DNA of 64,000 bases from Tigriopus japonicus (Eukaryota > Arthropoda > Copepoda > Harpacticoida > Harpacticidae). The translations under genes were made by a program, and so were the position numbers. Of the stretch, positions 35,846-47,503 are shown piece by piece (position 1 is the stretch's first letter; each line of letters begins with the position of its first letter). The stretch spans positions 8,864,858 to 8,928,857 of the forward strand of contig CM021318.1 of NCBI GenBank assembly GCA_010645155.1. The letters run 5' to 3'. The notes beneath the pieces were generated by a model. It saw only the letters and a program-made list of their open reading frames with translations. It searched no databases and was not told the origin of the DNA.

Positions 35846-37129
35846 CCGAGTAGTGAAAAAGTCTTGAGACCTCACTTTCGCTCAGCAAAGTGGTACACTT
35901 GATTGATGAGGTTGAAGTCGGACATGTTATTTTTATTTCAGATTGATATCAATCTACAATAACTTTCATTATTTATGAATTTGGGCTCCATTGGCCTTAA
36001 TGACGTCCTCCAACCGGGTCCTAAAGCCTTGGCAGACCTTAATGATGTAGTCCTTGTGCATCCTCCTCCATTCCTTGTTGACCGAGTCCTTGAGGGCATC
36101 AATATTTGGGTGGCGGTCCTTACAGGCATTCTTCTCCACTTGCCACCAGACTGAATAGTCTAAAGGATTTAAATCTGGGCTCTGAGGAGGCCAGAAATCC
36201 TTTGGCCAGACGTTCATGTTGGCGCTCATCCACTCCTGAACGATTTTTGCAGTGTGGGCAGGTGCCCCGTCCTGCTGGAAGACATAGGTGGCCTTTTTTG
36301 ACTTCTTCATGGTCTTGATGATCTATGGGAACACATTTTCCTTCAAGACTATCAAGTAGTCGGCTGCTGTTAAACGGTATCCAGTAGGGAACCAAACTGG
36401 AGGCATTTTCTCTCCGGTTGATGCAATGACCCCCAACATCATCACTGAAGCTGGATGCTTGGTTGTGGAGACCCTTCTGAACCTCGTGTCGGTGTTTCCA
36501 AAGCAGACGACCCTGTCATTTTGCTTGTTGAACACAGGATCCACAGTGAATGTCTTCTCGTCTGAGAAGAAAACCACCCGATTTCCTGAGTGCTTCAAAC
36601 TGTTCAGCAGACGTCGACAGCGCTCCAGACGAAGTTCTTGGTGATGTTTTGACAGGAGAGGCATCTCTATTCTTCTGAGTGACTTTCCTTTAGCCTTTTT
36701 CACAGCCTTGCTGATGGTGGACCTGTGCACGTGCTTCTTCTTGGCGTAGTGGGACATTGCCATGGTTGGAGTCATCTCAAAGGCCTTTTTGACGTCTGCG
36801 GGCTTAACTTTCGCCGGTCTTCCACTCCTGGGTTTGTCTCTAAGGTCATCTCCATCTGCTAACCGATTTCGGACTCGACAAACTGTGGCCTTGCTGACAT
36901 TAAGGGTCTTCATTATGTCAGAGGTGGTTTTGCCGGCGCGGACCAAATGACCAATCATGGCTCTTTTGGCTTCCATTGTGAAGTACTCAATTATTTTGTT
37001 GACAAATCACGGAAAAATTGTAAGCTGAGATGCTGACGATTCATTTGATATGCGCAAACAAATTTTCTAAGCACTCAAACTCTCACGAAAGTAAAATATA
37101 AATGGTCTCAAGACTTATTCACTGCCCGG
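35846..37129 (-). mobile_element. Tc1/mariner transposon (1284 bp)
   Basis: Ends are inverted over about 28 bp: CCGAGTAGTGAAAAAGTCTT on the left, and on the complement CCGGGCAGTGAATAAGTCTT on the right, each continuing to GAGACC and flanked by TA (35844-35845 and 37130-37131), the standard target duplication of this superfamily. Length and a single transposase frame on the minus strand fit a complete element. It sits between array copies F and G. Confidence 0.93.
35969..36976 (-). pseudogene. Mariner-type transposase with one in-frame stop
   Basis: The frame of 336 codons starts MEAKRAMIGHL, with an N-terminal helix-turn-helix (IMKTLNVSKATVCRVRNRL) and a GRPAKVKP linker resembling the GRPR motif. 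The catalytic acidic residues are visible: VVFFSDEKTFT, YVFQQDGAPAHTA and SPDLNPLDYSVW. By my count 36 residues separate the second and third Asp, so it differs from classic DD34D mariners. A single TAG (36323-36325), two-thirds of the way along, interrupts an otherwise open frame and falls after VFP, where relatives often have Trp. It therefore looks recently inactivated. Cut-and-paste transposition is the known family function. Confidence 0.9.
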
Positions 37130-37878
37130 TATATGGCGAAAAAATGTCAAAGCGACTTTTTGGTACAAATTACAAGAAAAGTAGCTTTCTACATCCAAGT
37201 AATTCAGTCATTATTAGGCTTTGTGATGTGCGGTCAAAGCTAGCATGAATTTATAGAAAAGAGCGGCAGGATTTCGAGTGGGAGAGACGCCACTGGAAAC
37301 AAAATTCGTTTCTAAACAAGTCAATTGATTTCACCAAGACTTGCCATGAGTATACCTAAATAGATATATGTTTCCTTTAACAAGACATTTATTGATCAAG
37401 GTTGTAAAAAGAGCGAAAGAACTGTCTCCTATGTTGCTATTCGGTATTTTCCCAACCGATCTATTTAAGTACTAATTTGAATGTAAAATCTGCTTACAAC
37501 ATCATTGACTACTGAAAAAAATCAGCAATAGACATAAATATACTTAAAAGATGCATTAATTTTGCAGGAATTTTAAGGTAAAACGACTTAAAAACGACAA
37601 TTGGCCTTAAACTGGCCTTTTTAACGAAAGTTATTTTGTGTCGAGTAATTGGTAATGACATTCGTTTTCCCAAAAAGGCATTAAGTAACGAATTCCTCAT
37701 TTTTTGAAAATGAATCAGGACTGTTATCCGTTCCTTTTTTCGAGGAACAGCTAATGCCCTGCTAGTTATCTGTTGTACCCAGTTTTCCGTTGTTAAATTT
37801 TCCGATGTACCGAGTTATCCTGGAACCACTTTTTGCATATTTAGAACACCTATTTTTCCAGGACATCATTTTTTTAAT

Positions 37879-38669
37879 TCACACGCTGATCATCGAACGA
37901 ATAAATGTGCGAGTACGTGAAAATTCAATGGGAAGATCAGGCAGCATATCAATGATTGTCCAAACAGGTTGTTTGGTTTCATCAAATTTATACACAGTGT
38001 TCCTATCACTTTGGCCATATCGAGCGCCAACAACGTACAAATTGCCTTGAAACCGTGCTAAATTCGCGAGGCGGATCGTTTCTGGAAACTCCCATTCAGG
38101 TAATACCATCCACTCGCCTGTTTCCAGCTTATATGAAAATACTTCGGAGCGGATGTTGACGACCTCAGTGGGGCAATGTCCACCTACACAAAGGATCAGT
38201 TTCGTCCCATTTGGCGATACATAATTGCCGCAAGTTGTTCCAAATATTGGACAAAAAATATTAAAACAATGTTTGATGGATCCGTCAGGAGTATGAAATT
38301 CGGTAACATCACTAATCGAGCATTTGACATGATTTCGAGCGCGAGTCCCTCCAATCGCCCGTGCTGGTCGATTGGTCAAAATCTATTTCAATCGCAGGTG
38401 TGGTTGTTCCATCTGAATCCGGGGCACTGGATCCAAATACATTGCATGGAGCAAAGGACTTCTTGACTTTAAAAAGTCGTTATGTTAGTCTCATTTTAGA
38501 AACCTCAAAGCTTTTTCATCTCTTACCAGTAACCCAAGTTTATCCATTTCACTGGAAATTGCTCATCAAGGTTGACACGTACATAATAATGAAATTCTGC
38601 TAATACGCTTGCGAATATGATGAGTAATCCAACATTAAAAAGGTGAACAAGAGAATTTAATCCAATCAT
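37879..38669 (-). pseudogene. PAN-kelch copy G, internal-deletion pseudogene
   Basis: Exon 1 (38527-38669) is intact, with signal peptide VGLLIIFASVLA. It ends with donor GTAAGA after Tyr-Trp rather than the usual Tyr-Gly. An exon 2 remnant (about 38385-38464) starts QEVLCSMQCIWIQCPGFRW, then loses homology after HTC, meets two in-frame stops and runs directly into the middle of exon 4 at AIGGT. The 3' part of exon 2, intron 2, all of exon 3 and the first part of exon 4 are missing, so a single deletion of roughly 0.6-0.7 kb is the simplest cause. The remaining exon 4 is open to its stop at 37879 and is nearly identical to copy F at nucleotide level, so the loss looks young. Confidence 0.83.
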
Positions 38670-40168
38670 AACGAGCAGTTTTCTCTCGAAGAGAGTATTG
38701 CACCTATCTTCTTGACGACTGGTGTTATTATTTCGCAAAAATATTGCCTTAGGTAACTTACGTTAGACGTTGATTAATATACGTGCTCTGTCTTAAATCC
38801 GTTGCAAGACTATTTTTCAAAGAGCTATCCAGATTGATAGATTGTATCACACGGATTATTCACGACAATCTGCTCAAAAATGCGGAAAAAGCACAAAAAA
38901 TCGCCAAACGTTTCAATTTTCTACTTTATACAATCTATTTCATATTGAAAGTAATTATAATACTCTTTAACGCTAAACTTTCTCATCGAAAATTAGATAA
39001 CAATTGCATGGTTTGACAATTTGTGCGGGCCTACTCAGGGCTTAGGCCTTACAAAATAAATAAACCGGCCACGGTTCTTCCGCTCTCACATTCCGTTTAT
39101 GATGTTATTGCATAAATTTATGACAATGGAAAAAATAAGTTATTTTTGGCCAAATGCATTTTCAACGAAGATAATTTTTTTTCGACAAAATGCTTTGACC
39201 AAGAGAGTTTCAACGAAACAAGTTATAGCAAAGCGAAGGTGACCCTTGAGAAACTACGATTTGATATTTAAGAACGACCCTGTATTTTCGAGGCTTTGCT
39301 TTAAATGCGACTGAGGCTCTGAAGACTCATCAAAGAGGGTTGGTTAGAAAGTGTATGTGCAGGATCCCGGGACACTATTTTAAATTTTGGAACCGAGATA
39401 AAAGTATGAATCCTGAATTAATGAGACTCTGCCTTCAAAAAGTGTTAGTGTCCAGTATCAATCTCAAGATGCAAGATGAGAATGTACATACATCGTGTTT
39501 AATGGGAAGGGACTTGGAACCGTTGCCAAATACATTTAGGTATTAGAGAGCAAATTTTGGAGTTCTATTGGGTCATTTAGGATCATGTTTTGTTATCTTT
39601 CAACTTAATGACTGAATCGGTCCATCGCTGAAGATTCAAGCTCTGCCATCCATCTTTGGCACATGGTCATGTTTCTCTAGTCATGAACTACTTAATTTAC
39701 TCGTTACTCAATGCACATATCTACCTTGAAATGAGTGGATTGTCTTTTTTTCTTTGAGAGATGTTCGATTGTGAAAATTTGATGATCATGCCCAACTCAA
39801 CTCACCACAGCCAATGCGGATCATCTTTAATAAAGTAGTCCAAGATAGGTGTTTGACACCGTGGAATCACTTTGGTCGTGCCGTGCGCGTTCATCGCGTG
39901 AGTAATTCGTTGGTTAACGGAAGTTCATAAAGGGCGCGTTGCTAATGAGCGACCTCTGTCAGTGTGACCGTGAGTTGAGGTTGAGTGAGGCTGGCGATGA
40001 TCATTATCTCACACGCGGTCACATTCTTCTCGACCTAACAATTACCCTCAAGGACCACAAGTCAAGAGCGATGGGCGGCGGGGGCAAAGACAGAGTGAAA
40101 ATGGGTTGAAAATTGTGACGGATGGATGCTTATCGCCAAAGAAACCAATTCTGTGGAATCTCACTCAC
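38670..40168. other. Intergenic, no feature recognised
   Basis: AT-rich sequence upstream of copy G exon 1. No further family exon was found here, so the array appears to end at copy G. Confidence 0.45.
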
Positions 40169-40346
40169 TCTCATAAACCGCATTCCAAGACAAACAAGTG
40201 TCTGCCTCGACATATTTTGTGGCATATTCCTGGTGAACAAAACTTTTGCCATCCCTTGTGGCCCTTGGGGGGTTTGGATAGTTCTAGTCAAGTGGAAGAA
40301 GACTTGGAATATATATCCACTTCCTGTACCATGCGTGTGCCTTGAC
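40169..40346 (+). repeat. 178-bp direct duplicate, left copy, abutting the gap
   Basis: It matches 40412-40589 with only a few substitutions (for example GCATATTCC versus GCTTATTCC). It ends exactly at the N run, as would happen if two haplotype contigs were joined without merging their overlap. Confidence 0.93.
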
Positions 40347-40411
40347 NNNNNNNNNNNNNNNNNNNNNNNNNNNNNNNNNNNNNNNNNNNNNNNNNNNNNN
40401 NNNNNNNNNNN
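40347..40411. other. Assembly gap (65 N)
   Basis: N run between two nearly identical 178-bp segments. Confidence 0.99.
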
Positions 40412-40589
40412 TCTCATAAACCGCATTCCAAGACAAACAAGTGTCTGCCTCGACATATTTTGTGGCTTATTCCTGGTGAACAAAACTTTTGCCCTCCCCT
40501 GTGGCCCTTGGGGGGTTTGGATAGTTCTAGTCAAGTGGAAGAAGACTTGGAATATATATCCACTTCCTGTACCATGCGTGTGCCTTGAC
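40412..40589 (+). repeat. 178-bp direct duplicate, right copy, abutting the gap
   Basis: Second copy of 40169-40346, same length and orientation. Both ends coincide with the gap edge and with the end of similarity at CTTGAC. Confidence 0.93.
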
Positions 40590-43500
40590 GTCCATTTTCA
40601 AGTCTTCTTTTCTCCCCTCGTAAAGTACGACGCTTCCCACGAAAACGAGAGGGCTGAAATTGATGCTATTGCTGACTCGTTCAGACGAAATGTCAATGAT
40701 CATCCAGGGAGAAATAAATTCATTTTCTTCCGGAAGAACTCCGGATAGGGGGTTGTCAAAGACGCAGAAACGAACGGGGTTCGTTCGTCTTGAGGTTAGT
40801 TAGCCCATCCATCCATCCCATACATCCATTGATGTTCAATCCCCCTATTGAGGAAAATTCTCCTTCAACTTCTGCAGAGAGTTTTGTTTGTCAAAAGGGC
40901 AATGGCCTCAATGATGTCGCTTGGGTCTCTTTCGCTCTCTCTCACTCCCTGAACTAGAATGCAAACGGAAAGAGTTGCTTGAATATTCACATAAAAAATG
41001 CGAACAAACTCGCTGTCTTCCCCCCATTTCAAGCTCGAATAAGTGGATTGGGGTAACCGCAGTGTTTCTTCGACCAATTTGCTTCCAATTGTGTTCCTTT
41101 CCCCTCGTATTCGAAGCCCCTCGTTCCATGTTAGGGGCCATCTATAAAGGTGACAGCTACTACTTTCCCTCCTCTACTAAATGATCAAACTTAGTTCTCT
41201 GCTTCCCGTTTAAAAACGCGCCTTTGGCCCTCCGAAAATTTCAATCCAATCAGACCCAATGTGGTATCAGGTAAATTTGAAATTGGATTATAGACATCCA
41301 TTAGTTGACCAGATTTCCCCAAACCAATCCACAAAGTATGCACTTATGGTCAGCAGACACTCGGTGTAATTGGATTTCACGCACAGGTTTTGAAGCTAGC
41401 CCACAAATGCACAATCATCGGGGTCTGCACAAACAAAATGGGAATGATGGACACAAACCCATCTGAACATTCACCCGAGTGATTCAGAAGGTTTTTAAAA
41501 GATGAACGATGATAACAAACTTTTTTTTATGACAGAAACGTTTTGACTTGAAAGTCGTCAGAGGCTCGACGTACTTATTTCCAAAATTAGGACTCAGAAT
41601 GTGTCTAGTTAACTGAAGCATATGTTCATTTTTCGGTAATTAACCTTATTGTTTACAACAACAGTTGGCATTTTAACTAATGACTCTAAAATCAATTATT
41701 TGCAGTGGCTAAAAGTGTTTAAAGAATCCATTTCAAACTCATGGCAATGGATTTTTTCTGACAATTTTAAAAATGAAGACTAAACTATGTACTAGTTTAA
41801 GTACTATATCTTCGAGGTAATGGGAGAAAATATGTCTGTTTGCGAGGCATGAAATCCTTGTGTTTATGTCACCAAGTCCTCAAGTCTTTCAAGAGACTCC
41901 AACCACGACTTTGAAGTGTTCTTAAGACCAATGGTTGACTGGTTTCCTGAAGTGGAATGACATAGGCGTTAATTCATCACAGATGGTCAAGGGTTGCTTG
42001 GTTTCAATTAGATCTTCGTGACTGGACACTTTTTGAGTGATTCACCCACCTTTCTTGCCCACTCGCTGAATTTGGGCAGAGCTTTCACGAAGGGTGGTTT
42101 CATTGCAATAAGAAACTTTAATTCTCAGGGCTGCTTTGTTGCTCATGATTACATTTCCTATTCACCCTTTCAAATATTTCAAACACTAGCAATAGATGGT
42201 AATTGTATGGTTCGCATTATCCGCTTAATTGGACTTTCAAGACCCAAAAACGCAAGGCAACTTGAGGAATATTTAATGATACTTTTAGTATCGAATGAAA
42301 AATGGGTTTATTGTGGAATCCTGACGTCATTGATCTTTTGTTAGTAGCCTCTTTAAAGGCTCGCTCATCCAGATGTGGATGATTTCACATTCCGGGGAGT
42401 TCAAGAAATGGCTGCGCCTTAAATGAATTCCTCGAATGAACCATTGATCATCGAGATGGCATGACCTAATTAGAAGAGTCTTAATCTTAGAAAGGGCATA
42501 GCTAATGAGTTTTTGATAACTTCCAGTAGCCTAAAAGAAGAATCTATGGTGACGGAACCATATCTTTCTCGAGCAGGTTTAATACTTGCTTGTCTGCCGA
42601 GAACTGAGAGCTTTAAGGGATGGAAAAACTTGGATTGCCTTGAATTCATTGAGTATGCATGAAAATGTAAACTCGAGTTGACCTGTTGGCCCAAAAGTCA
42701 AATTCCATTCAATACAATTCTGAAAGTGATGCGAAGAGGTCAAAGTTTCTCCCAGTTAACGGGTCTACAGGGTGCGCGGTATTATTGGTTACTTTGCTTT
42801 TAATGAGGATCATTTTTTTCAGTTTTCAAAACCTATAATCATGTTTCTAGAAGGTTGAGCATTTGCTCAAAGAGTCTAATCCTTCAAAACCTAGATTCTG
42901 TTATAAACCTATTTTTGGCATAAAATAGATATTCAATACTTGGTGATAAAAATGAGACACTATGAAACCTATGCCAAGGGAAGTCTGTAAATTCCAAATT
43001 TGTTACCTTGAATATAATACGAACCACTGAGAAATCCCTTACTAAAGCTACAAACAGACTTCAATGAAGACAAGGTTTGGCATCCTCACCCTGTTGGTCA
43101 TGTTGGAAGTGTTTTCTTGGACATTCTTAAGGTTGAGAGCCGTCCAATAAGCATCGAGCACACTTCAAAGACACCCCCCGTGTAAGGTATTAAAAGATAG
43201 CTTATCAGTGAATATGAGAGCTCTCCCTCAATGTCAGCACATTGTTAGCGATTGGCTCTCCAGACATTATGGCTCTTCACAAAAACACAATTTGGACACC
43301 TGACTCCTTTTCAAAAAAAAAATACGAACTTTCCTTTCATGGTTGCATTTTTTGATGACGAACTAATGAACTCTGGAATAGAAGTCACATGCTTCAAAAG
43401 ATAAAGGTCATTTGCATATGAGATGGGGAAGTGAACTGAGACGTAGAACGTTTTTTCAGAAATCAATCTATGAAATTCATTGCGATTAACTTTTTTGCCC

Positions 43501-44720
43501 TTTCACACATTTGGTCGCCATTGATTTCCAATCGCGACCATTAATCACGCCCCTAGACATCGACAAGAAGGCGAAGAGGAGGTTTTTTAGAACCCTGTGG
43601 TCGCTCATGAATTCTCCAGCCATCAACACTGTCTCATATCAAAGCAACAAAGTGTGTCCAATCAAGCTTTCCAAGCCATTCCAATCCCAGTCTATGTAGT
43701 GCGGATGCTTTGGTAGGCATGTAGTACTTGGTGGGTGGGTGAGAGAAACGAGGGTCTTTCTCACCATCTCTCTCTCACTCTCTCACTCCTTCACCCCTTC
43801 GCAAACCGATGAATAACATTCCATATTCTGATGGAGTCGTTCTTTCTCACAAGATAGATTTTGAGCCATTTGTTAAACGGGTGACCAATCAGAGTGTTGT
43901 AAAAAACACCACAACAAAGAGGTCTCGAAGGTTAGAGAGCTGATCTTGCAGAACGAACATATTTCTTATCACCATGGGTCAGTCTGAATATATTTGTGTA
44001 AGAAAAGTTCAAAGGTGTGTATTTCAATTGATGAATCGAAGGAGATAGTTTCATGCCAGAGATTGAAAGATTTGCTTAATAGAGAAATTCAAACAGGAAG
44101 TTACTGGAAGGTTATAAAGTATTGTAGATTGGGAAGAACAATAGGTGAATATGAAGTCTTCGAGAAATCAAGTGAATATTTAATTGCTTAAGACAGTGTA
44201 TTTGTCACTTTGGAACAAGCAGATATTTATTGTTTAAAAATTCACGAAAACATCTTTGTTTTTTGAGTGATGGTCCATGAACCCAATGGACCATACCTTA
44301 TTAAGCCGCTTGTCATATTTTAAAAAAAAACTTTATAAATATAAACTGATTTGTAAAGAACGTTGTTACTTATCAGTTGTTCATTTGATGTTCATGAATA
44401 AACTTTAAGCGAACATTCTTAGAGACGTTTTATGCTATTTCAAATTACGATTTCGACGAAAACATTTGACGTAATTCAATTTGTTGTTAGTGAACTTTAC
44501 CCAAAGAGATTGTTTTCATATCTTTTTGTCGTCAACCTCCAATAAGAGTTTTATAATCCTAGATCAAACATGCAACTTGTTTTATCACATAAACACAAAA
44601 AGTTGCATTTTCTTCCGGATGCCATAACTCTTTGATAAGCCCTTAAATTGGATCTTTTCCATTCAAAGGGTCTCAAAAATTGGTATCATTCCGTAGGTTG
44701 CACATAAACCATTGGTTTTA
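40590..44720. other. No gene recognised
   Basis: Only short frames. A CT-rich run of TCTCTCTCACTCTCTCACTC type lies at 43763-43793. Confidence 0.45.
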
Positions 44721-44721
44721 G

Positions 44722-44899
44722 AATAGCATGTCGTATTCTGCAACGAACTAGTGAAACACGAGGAGAAGTGAAGGAAAAGAAGGTGGTGGAGATGGCGAAG
44801 AAAAAGGCGGAGTCCACACCAAAGAAAACACATTTTTCGAACCATTTCCTTCTTGACAGGAATGCAGATCTTTTGTTTGCACCCGACAATGAATTGCAG
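44722..44899 (+). CDS. Candidate internal exon, Lys/Glu-rich, unidentified
   Basis: The stretch lies between an acceptor-like TTGGTTTTAG and a donor CAG|GTAAAC. It encodes 59 uninterrupted codons, including GEVKEKKVVEMAKKKAESTP then KKTHFSNHFLLDRNADLLFA and PDNELQ. The charged composition and clean splice borders favour a real exon (entry phase 2, exit phase 0). The opposite strand is also open and no homologous family was recognised. An in-frame ATG at codon 24 could instead be a start. Neighbouring exons were not found. Confidence 0.35.
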
Positions 44900-44999
44900 G
44901 TAAACCATAAATCCTGATACTCTTTCATTGGACCCCAGATTCTTTCTTGAGCTCCTCATTGAATGAAACGTTTAACCTTAGTCGTGAATGCATTAGGTC

Positions 45000-47280
45000 A
45001 TGCATGACCATGCAAGAACCGATTGAACGTTGGACTCATATTTAGGAAATCATTTTGAAATCATCACGTGGACGTTGACTTTGCCCGGTCAGCTCGTGAG
45101 TTCAAGGAAGAATTGCGGACTAATTCTCTAGAAAATGAGTTCTCAATCATGAGAAGTTTCTTGAAGATGAGTTCTTCGATGGGGTCGTCTTCGTCGGACC
45201 ACTAATCAGTCAAGGCAAAAATCTGTCGCAATCACTCAAAAATCGAGGGCGAAGCAACCCTGTGGATGACACTAGAACTGACACTGCGAGATCGCTTAAT
45301 ATTGGGGTCAGCGAATTCGTTGTCCTGAGACACAACTCTTAGCTCCAGGGTCTTCTGAACTTGCCATTAAAAAAAGGCCATTTCTTCATCTTATATTGTG
45401 CAGATGTATTTTTAAACTAGAAAGTACCTTGGCATAGTACGTCAAGTATTCCTGGTTTGAATCTTTAATTCGATTGTTTTATGGCTTACGAGATAACAGG
45501 TTTATTAGTCTGGTTAGGTGAACTAAAAGACTAGACGAATGAGACTTATGAGCCTGCGTCGCGATAGTAAACAATTCATTCCTTTTTATTAAAGTATAAG
45601 CTCTTCACGTATTTGTCTGCATCATATTAGTTGTTGTAATTTTTCCAGTTTCCTTGCCCATTTGAGACGTGTCCAGACATTGAGTATTCCTTCGGAACTC
45701 ATTTGTTTTTTGAAAATGAGTTGTTTTCCAACGAGAGTAGTGGCCTCATTTCCTTCACAACGTGTTGATGGTAATTTTTTCAAAACTAGGATTTTGGGTG
45801 CACAGAAGAGGTCTCCCTTTTTTACATAATTCGTTGAATTACCCGTTGGTTTCGGTGTCGGTAAATATACATGTGACGAATTTGTTTGCCCGACGATTAA
45901 GTTAGTGACGCAGGTGGTGCTTTTTAGTCTGGACCAAACATACTACATTCTGTTATCACCCAAATTTTCCAGCTTGACAACCCAAATCCCCCAAATCAAT
46001 GCTTAAATAAACACAAAGTCCGCTACTAAAACAAAGTCTTAGTCCACTCGTGATCGCCAGCTAAAGGCGACAAATTACAAACAGACACTTCGTCAATCAT
46101 CAAATGGCTGATTTGTTGACTCAAAGTGTGAGCTAGCTCCAGAAGCATGGTTTATCCAAGAGAGTGTTAAAAAGAGCCCATTAGCTCGTTTCAAAACTTC
46201 TCAGAAGTCTTAAAGAGAACAACGAATCTCCTGAAAATAAATGAGCAAAGATAAGTCCCAATCTTTGGGGTCAATTAATCCTTCACTCACTCATATTTGA
46301 CCGGAAGGAAGTTATTAACTAAAATGAATAAAGGCTTGGATTCTCAATCAAATTTTGACCTTGTCTCTCAAATGAGCACTTAAGATTGATTTGTATTTGC
46401 AGGGAAGAGAGACTGGAGAGAGATCTGTACCTGTTGGAATTGGTGTCCTGCTGTCTTGGAATGTCAAAAGGAGGATAGTCAAGAAGTTGAAAGTGCTATA
46501 AACAAGCGAGGAATTGGGCCAGAGAAGTTTCAAAGCTCGCCAAAGCAAGCACAAGGTCTTGATGTTGGTTAGACAAAAATCAGATCCCAGATTCCGACTC
46601 ATTGCTGAGGCAACACCATAAAACTTAAGTAGCTCATCCTCCCTCCCGGTTTTGAATCTCGAATCCATCCCTCTTATCCCCCTCTCTTTGCATTTACTAT
46701 TCTACGCACACTACGTAGTTCCACATCATCCACATTTCTGACACGAGAGGTTATTTAAATAAAAGCTATTTTCTGACTTGACTTAAAACGTGGGTTTTGC
46801 GAGTGCCTTCGTCTAGACTTGAGTGTTGACTTTGTGTCAAGTGGATGAAAACTTTGGATTGATCCCGTTCCAGATCGATTCATCATTGTCACTTCTCAAA
46901 TTCAGTGAAGCTCTCCAGAGTCGGTTCAAGTTTTCAATTATTGCTCACAACATCAAATAAGGTTATCAACTGAATTTGATAGGGTTGTTAGCCTTTTTCT
47001 TCTCTCGAAGGATCTTCTGATAAGGATCAGGTCGGAAATATTTCATTTTCAGACCTCTTGTGAGGTCCGAACCCCAGAAAGGAATGGAAAGTACTCAAGG
47101 TGTAACGACAAGCAAAGTAGAGCTCTAGTGCCCTCAAATCATCCTTGCACCCCTACTCGATCACAGTCCATTCCTTCACCCTTCCATTACAGGTCTCTGG
47201 TTCACGGGAATCGCTCTATTTCGGGAGGAATCCTGAGCCGAAGAAAATCGGTGGACTCAATGCTCCCTGCTGATCCAGTC
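45000..47280. other. No gene recognised
   Basis: No splice-bounded frame or repeat was supported. Confidence 0.4.
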
Positions 47281-47440
47281 CAAATAGGGTGAGATTGACG
47301 AGATGGGTCCGTGAATTTGCCAGAAACCAAGGCGAATGTTCAAGTCATTCCTTAATCTCTTTGAAGGGGAGAAGGAGAAAAAGAGATCTAGGTACTACAA
47401 ACATATCTCACCAATGGATCCGTGATGTCAGCAATTTTTC

Positions 47441-47503
47441 AATGGCTCCACTGGAGAAGAATACAAAAACAAGAAGAGTCAGCGAGAACGAGAAAAGTAG
47501 GAA
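47441..47503 (+). CDS. Possible short first exon, basic peptide
   Basis: ATG followed by 20 codons (APLEKNTKTRRVSENEKSRK) ends precisely at a strong donor, AAA|GTAAGT. Start context is weak (TTTTCAATGG). It could belong to the same unknown plus-strand locus as 44722-44899, but nothing links them directly. Confidence 0.2.

Noticed and set aside
40122..40748. 208-codon frame across the 40.35-kb gap
   Set aside because: It joins two copies of the same duplicated segment through N; each half alone shows no recognisable protein.
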